In this document: positions 62,747 through 64,000 of the stretch, one piece after another
Layout: each line of letters starts with the position of its first letter
Position numbering within the stretch: position 1 is the stretch's first letter
Assembly (NCBI RefSeq): GCF_004770145.1
Contig: NZ_RQFW01000018.1
Location: forward strand, 62,001-126,000
Length of the DNA stretch: 64,000 nucleotides
From: Leptospira bourretii
GTDB lineage: Bacteria; Spirochaetota; Leptospiria; Leptospirales; Leptospiraceae
Reading direction: 5' to 3'
Translations under genes and position numbers: made by a program
Notes under the pieces: generated by a model
The model's database searches: none
Seen by the model: the letters and a program-made list of their open reading frames with translations, nothing else
Told to the model about the DNA's origin: nothing

Positions 62747-64000
62747 GAAACGATCTCCTCTCTCATTTTTTTAGGAATTGTAAAAACGAATCTAGAGCCA
62801 GATACTCCATCGCTATCAGCATACATGGTCCCTCCGTTGACAGAAACAAATTCATGACAGAGTAAAAGTCCGATTCCATTCCCTGTCTCCCCTTGGGTCC
62901 CTGTTGACTTAATCACTTCCCCAACTTTAAATAGTTTGTCAACGATGGCTTTCGACATACCTACTCCAGAGTCAATGACTGAAACCTGCCAATCCTCCCC
63001 AATATCGGTTGCTTCAATGATCACTTTACCATTCTTATGACTGAACTTCAGGGCATTTGAAATTAAATTTCGAATGACAGTGATGATCATTCGATCATCG
63101 CAAAACACCATTGCATGAGAAGGAACATTCACCTCCAAAACAATACCTTTGTTTGATGCGCTAAGAGTAAAGAGTTCCAAACACTCCCGTACAATATTAT
63201 CCAAACGATAGTAATGTGGTCTATATTCTTCCTGTCCCCGTTGCAACTTAGACCATTCCAAAAGGTTTTCCAATAAGGAAAAAACAGATTCCGTTGCATC
63301 TACCAAAGATTGTGTCATTCCTGCGAGTGCATCTTCTTTCTTTTTCATGTCCTCATTCAATACTTTGAGTAACATTTTAATCCCAGCAAGTGGGCCACGC
63401 AAATCATGTGAAATGATCGATAAAAAACGATCTTTGGTTCCATTGGCAACCAAGAGTTCACGGTTGACATTTACCATTTGTTTTTCTAAATTTCTTTGTT
63501 CGGTGATATCGCGAAAAACAAGAACCATCCCAATTTTTTTACGGTTCGCATCTCGGATCTGTTTTGCGGTCACTTCCCAATACTTTTCATCTTTTTCCCA
63601 AATCCATTTTGTAAGTGTTTTTTTATCTGACAAATGATCGAGTTTAGAAATAATTCCAGGAGCGGATGCAAAAAAATATTTATATGAAAGTAACGTAGAG
63701 TTTTTGGAAGAGATTCGAAACAAATGTTCTGCGGACATATTCCAATCAACAATGCGATTATTAAAATCGAGGATCACCACGGCTTCGTCTAACTCGTCGA
63801 CGATTTCCCCCCGAACCAATGGAACAAGGTCAAACATTCGATAGTATCCGATGGCGAAAAAAATCAAAATTACCTGCATCGTACTCATCACTGCAGTAAT
63901 ATTGAGTCCGGGTAGAGGACGAAAACCTAACTTATGTAAAATGGCCGTAACCCAAATAAACAAGTAGGACACCAAAATCAACAAATACCTTCGTCTTTCA
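62743..64000 (-). CDS. PAS sensor histidine kinase (N-terminus cut by window)
   Basis: At least 413 residues are visible, and the frame stays open to the window edge, so the true start lies outside; the only internal starts are TTG codons. A few N-terminal membrane helices (VSYLFIWVTAILHKLGF, MQVILIFFAIGYYRMF) end a 7TM-like sensor. Then come a PAS domain (VILDFNNRIVDWNMSAEHLF), a PAC-like linker, HisKA with FLSIISHDLRGPLAGIK (phosphoacceptor His) and HATPase_c (NLISNALKFSHKNGKV, DSGVGMS, GIGLLLCHEFV). It is upstream of the SDR-cupin-SpoIIE genes and probably belongs to their transcript. Confidence 0.92.
   Translation of the reverse strand, partial: ERRRYLLILVSYLFIWVTAILHKLGFRPLPGLNITAVMSTMQVILIFFAIGYYRMFDLVPLVRGEIVDELDEAVVILDFNNRIVDWNMSAEHLFRISSKNSTLLSYKYFFASAPGIISKLDHLSDKKTLTKWIWEKDEKYWEVTAKQIRDANRKKIGMVLVFRDITEQRNLEKQMVNVNRELLVANGTKDRFLSIISHDLRGPLAGIKMLLKVLNEDMKKKEDALAGMTQSLVDATESVFSLLENLLEWSKLQRGQEEYRPHYYRLDNIVRECLELFTLSASNKGIVLEVNVPSHAMVFCDDRMIITVIRNLISNALKFSHKNGKVIIEATDIGEDWQVSVIDSGVGMSKAIVDKLFKVGEVIKSTGTQGETGNGIGLLLCHEFVSVNGGTMYADSDGVSGSRFVFTIPKKMREEIVS

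Noticed and set aside
1..64000. CRISPR array, rRNA, tRNA, prophage or insertion sequence
   Set aside because: No regular direct repeats with spacers, no cloverleaf or rRNA-like stretch, and no transposase or phage genes were seen.

Overview
The window is a stretch of spirochaete chromosome, almost certainly from the genus Leptospira. The evidence is the AT-rich base composition, the many lipoproteins with relaxed lipoboxes, the CHASE2-adenylate cyclase, the 7TM-AraC regulator, the cNMP-SpoIIE phosphatase, and two diverged copies of an intergenic repeat of a kind I recall from Leptospira. The species is not determined; a trehalose synthase/phosphatase fusion and the wealth of signalling genes would suit a free-living (saprophytic) lineage, but that is inference. 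No rRNA, tRNA, CRISPR, prophage or intact insertion sequence was seen.

Layout. 68-5206 (minus): a core operon, cmk-rpsA-TPR-hisG-rpmF-plsX. 5344-10255: a GAF/PAS histidine kinase, a secreted HExxH protein, a small exported protein and a 7TM-AraC regulator. 10502-17026: aroA, a large cNMP-binding-domain protein, a thioredoxin-reductase-like flavoprotein and small hypotheticals. 17030-21799 (minus): CHASE2-adenylate cyclase, dxs and a TPR protein. 21890-33403 (minus): a long housekeeping run, DUF4321-like-rpsB-tsf-pyrH-frr-uppS-cdsA-dxr-rseP-proS-trpB-trpA, joining translation, isoprenoid, phospholipid and envelope-proteolysis genes. 33404-46792: an accessory region with two lipoproteins, a methyltransferase remnant, a translationally coupled trehalose module (otsA-otsB fusion plus GH15 hydrolase), a membrane glycosyltransferase-like protein, small regulators (AraC-GyrI, TetR) with neighbours, and an SGNH hydrolase. 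47001-54332: signalling and sulfur genes (MCP, GGDEF-PilZ, rhodanese facing an MBL/TauE pair, exported MsrA, ATPase-HDOD). 54530-64000: TRIC-like channel, a large beta-helix lipoprotein, and a minus-strand run of PlsC-like/SMP-30-like and SpoIIE-cupin-SDR-histidine kinase genes, the last cut by the window edge.

Second-messenger parts recur. There is one cAMP producer and two proteins with N-terminal cNMP-binding-like domains, and one protein with both a diguanylate cyclase (GGEEF and I-site) and a PilZ receiver. Two histidine kinases, a chemoreceptor and a PP2C phosphatase complete a window that is unusually rich in signalling.

The most informative unexplained signals are regulatory DNA. They are: a 23-bp motif shared between the upstream regions of the 7TM-AraC gene and its exported neighbour; two 15-bp operators 22 bp apart between tetR and a secreted NTF2-like gene; a perfect 15-bp palindrome between the rhodanese and MBL genes; a perfect 15-bp hairpin that swallows the start codon of the flavoprotein; and a structured leader with an anti-Shine-Dalgarno segment before the chemoreceptor.
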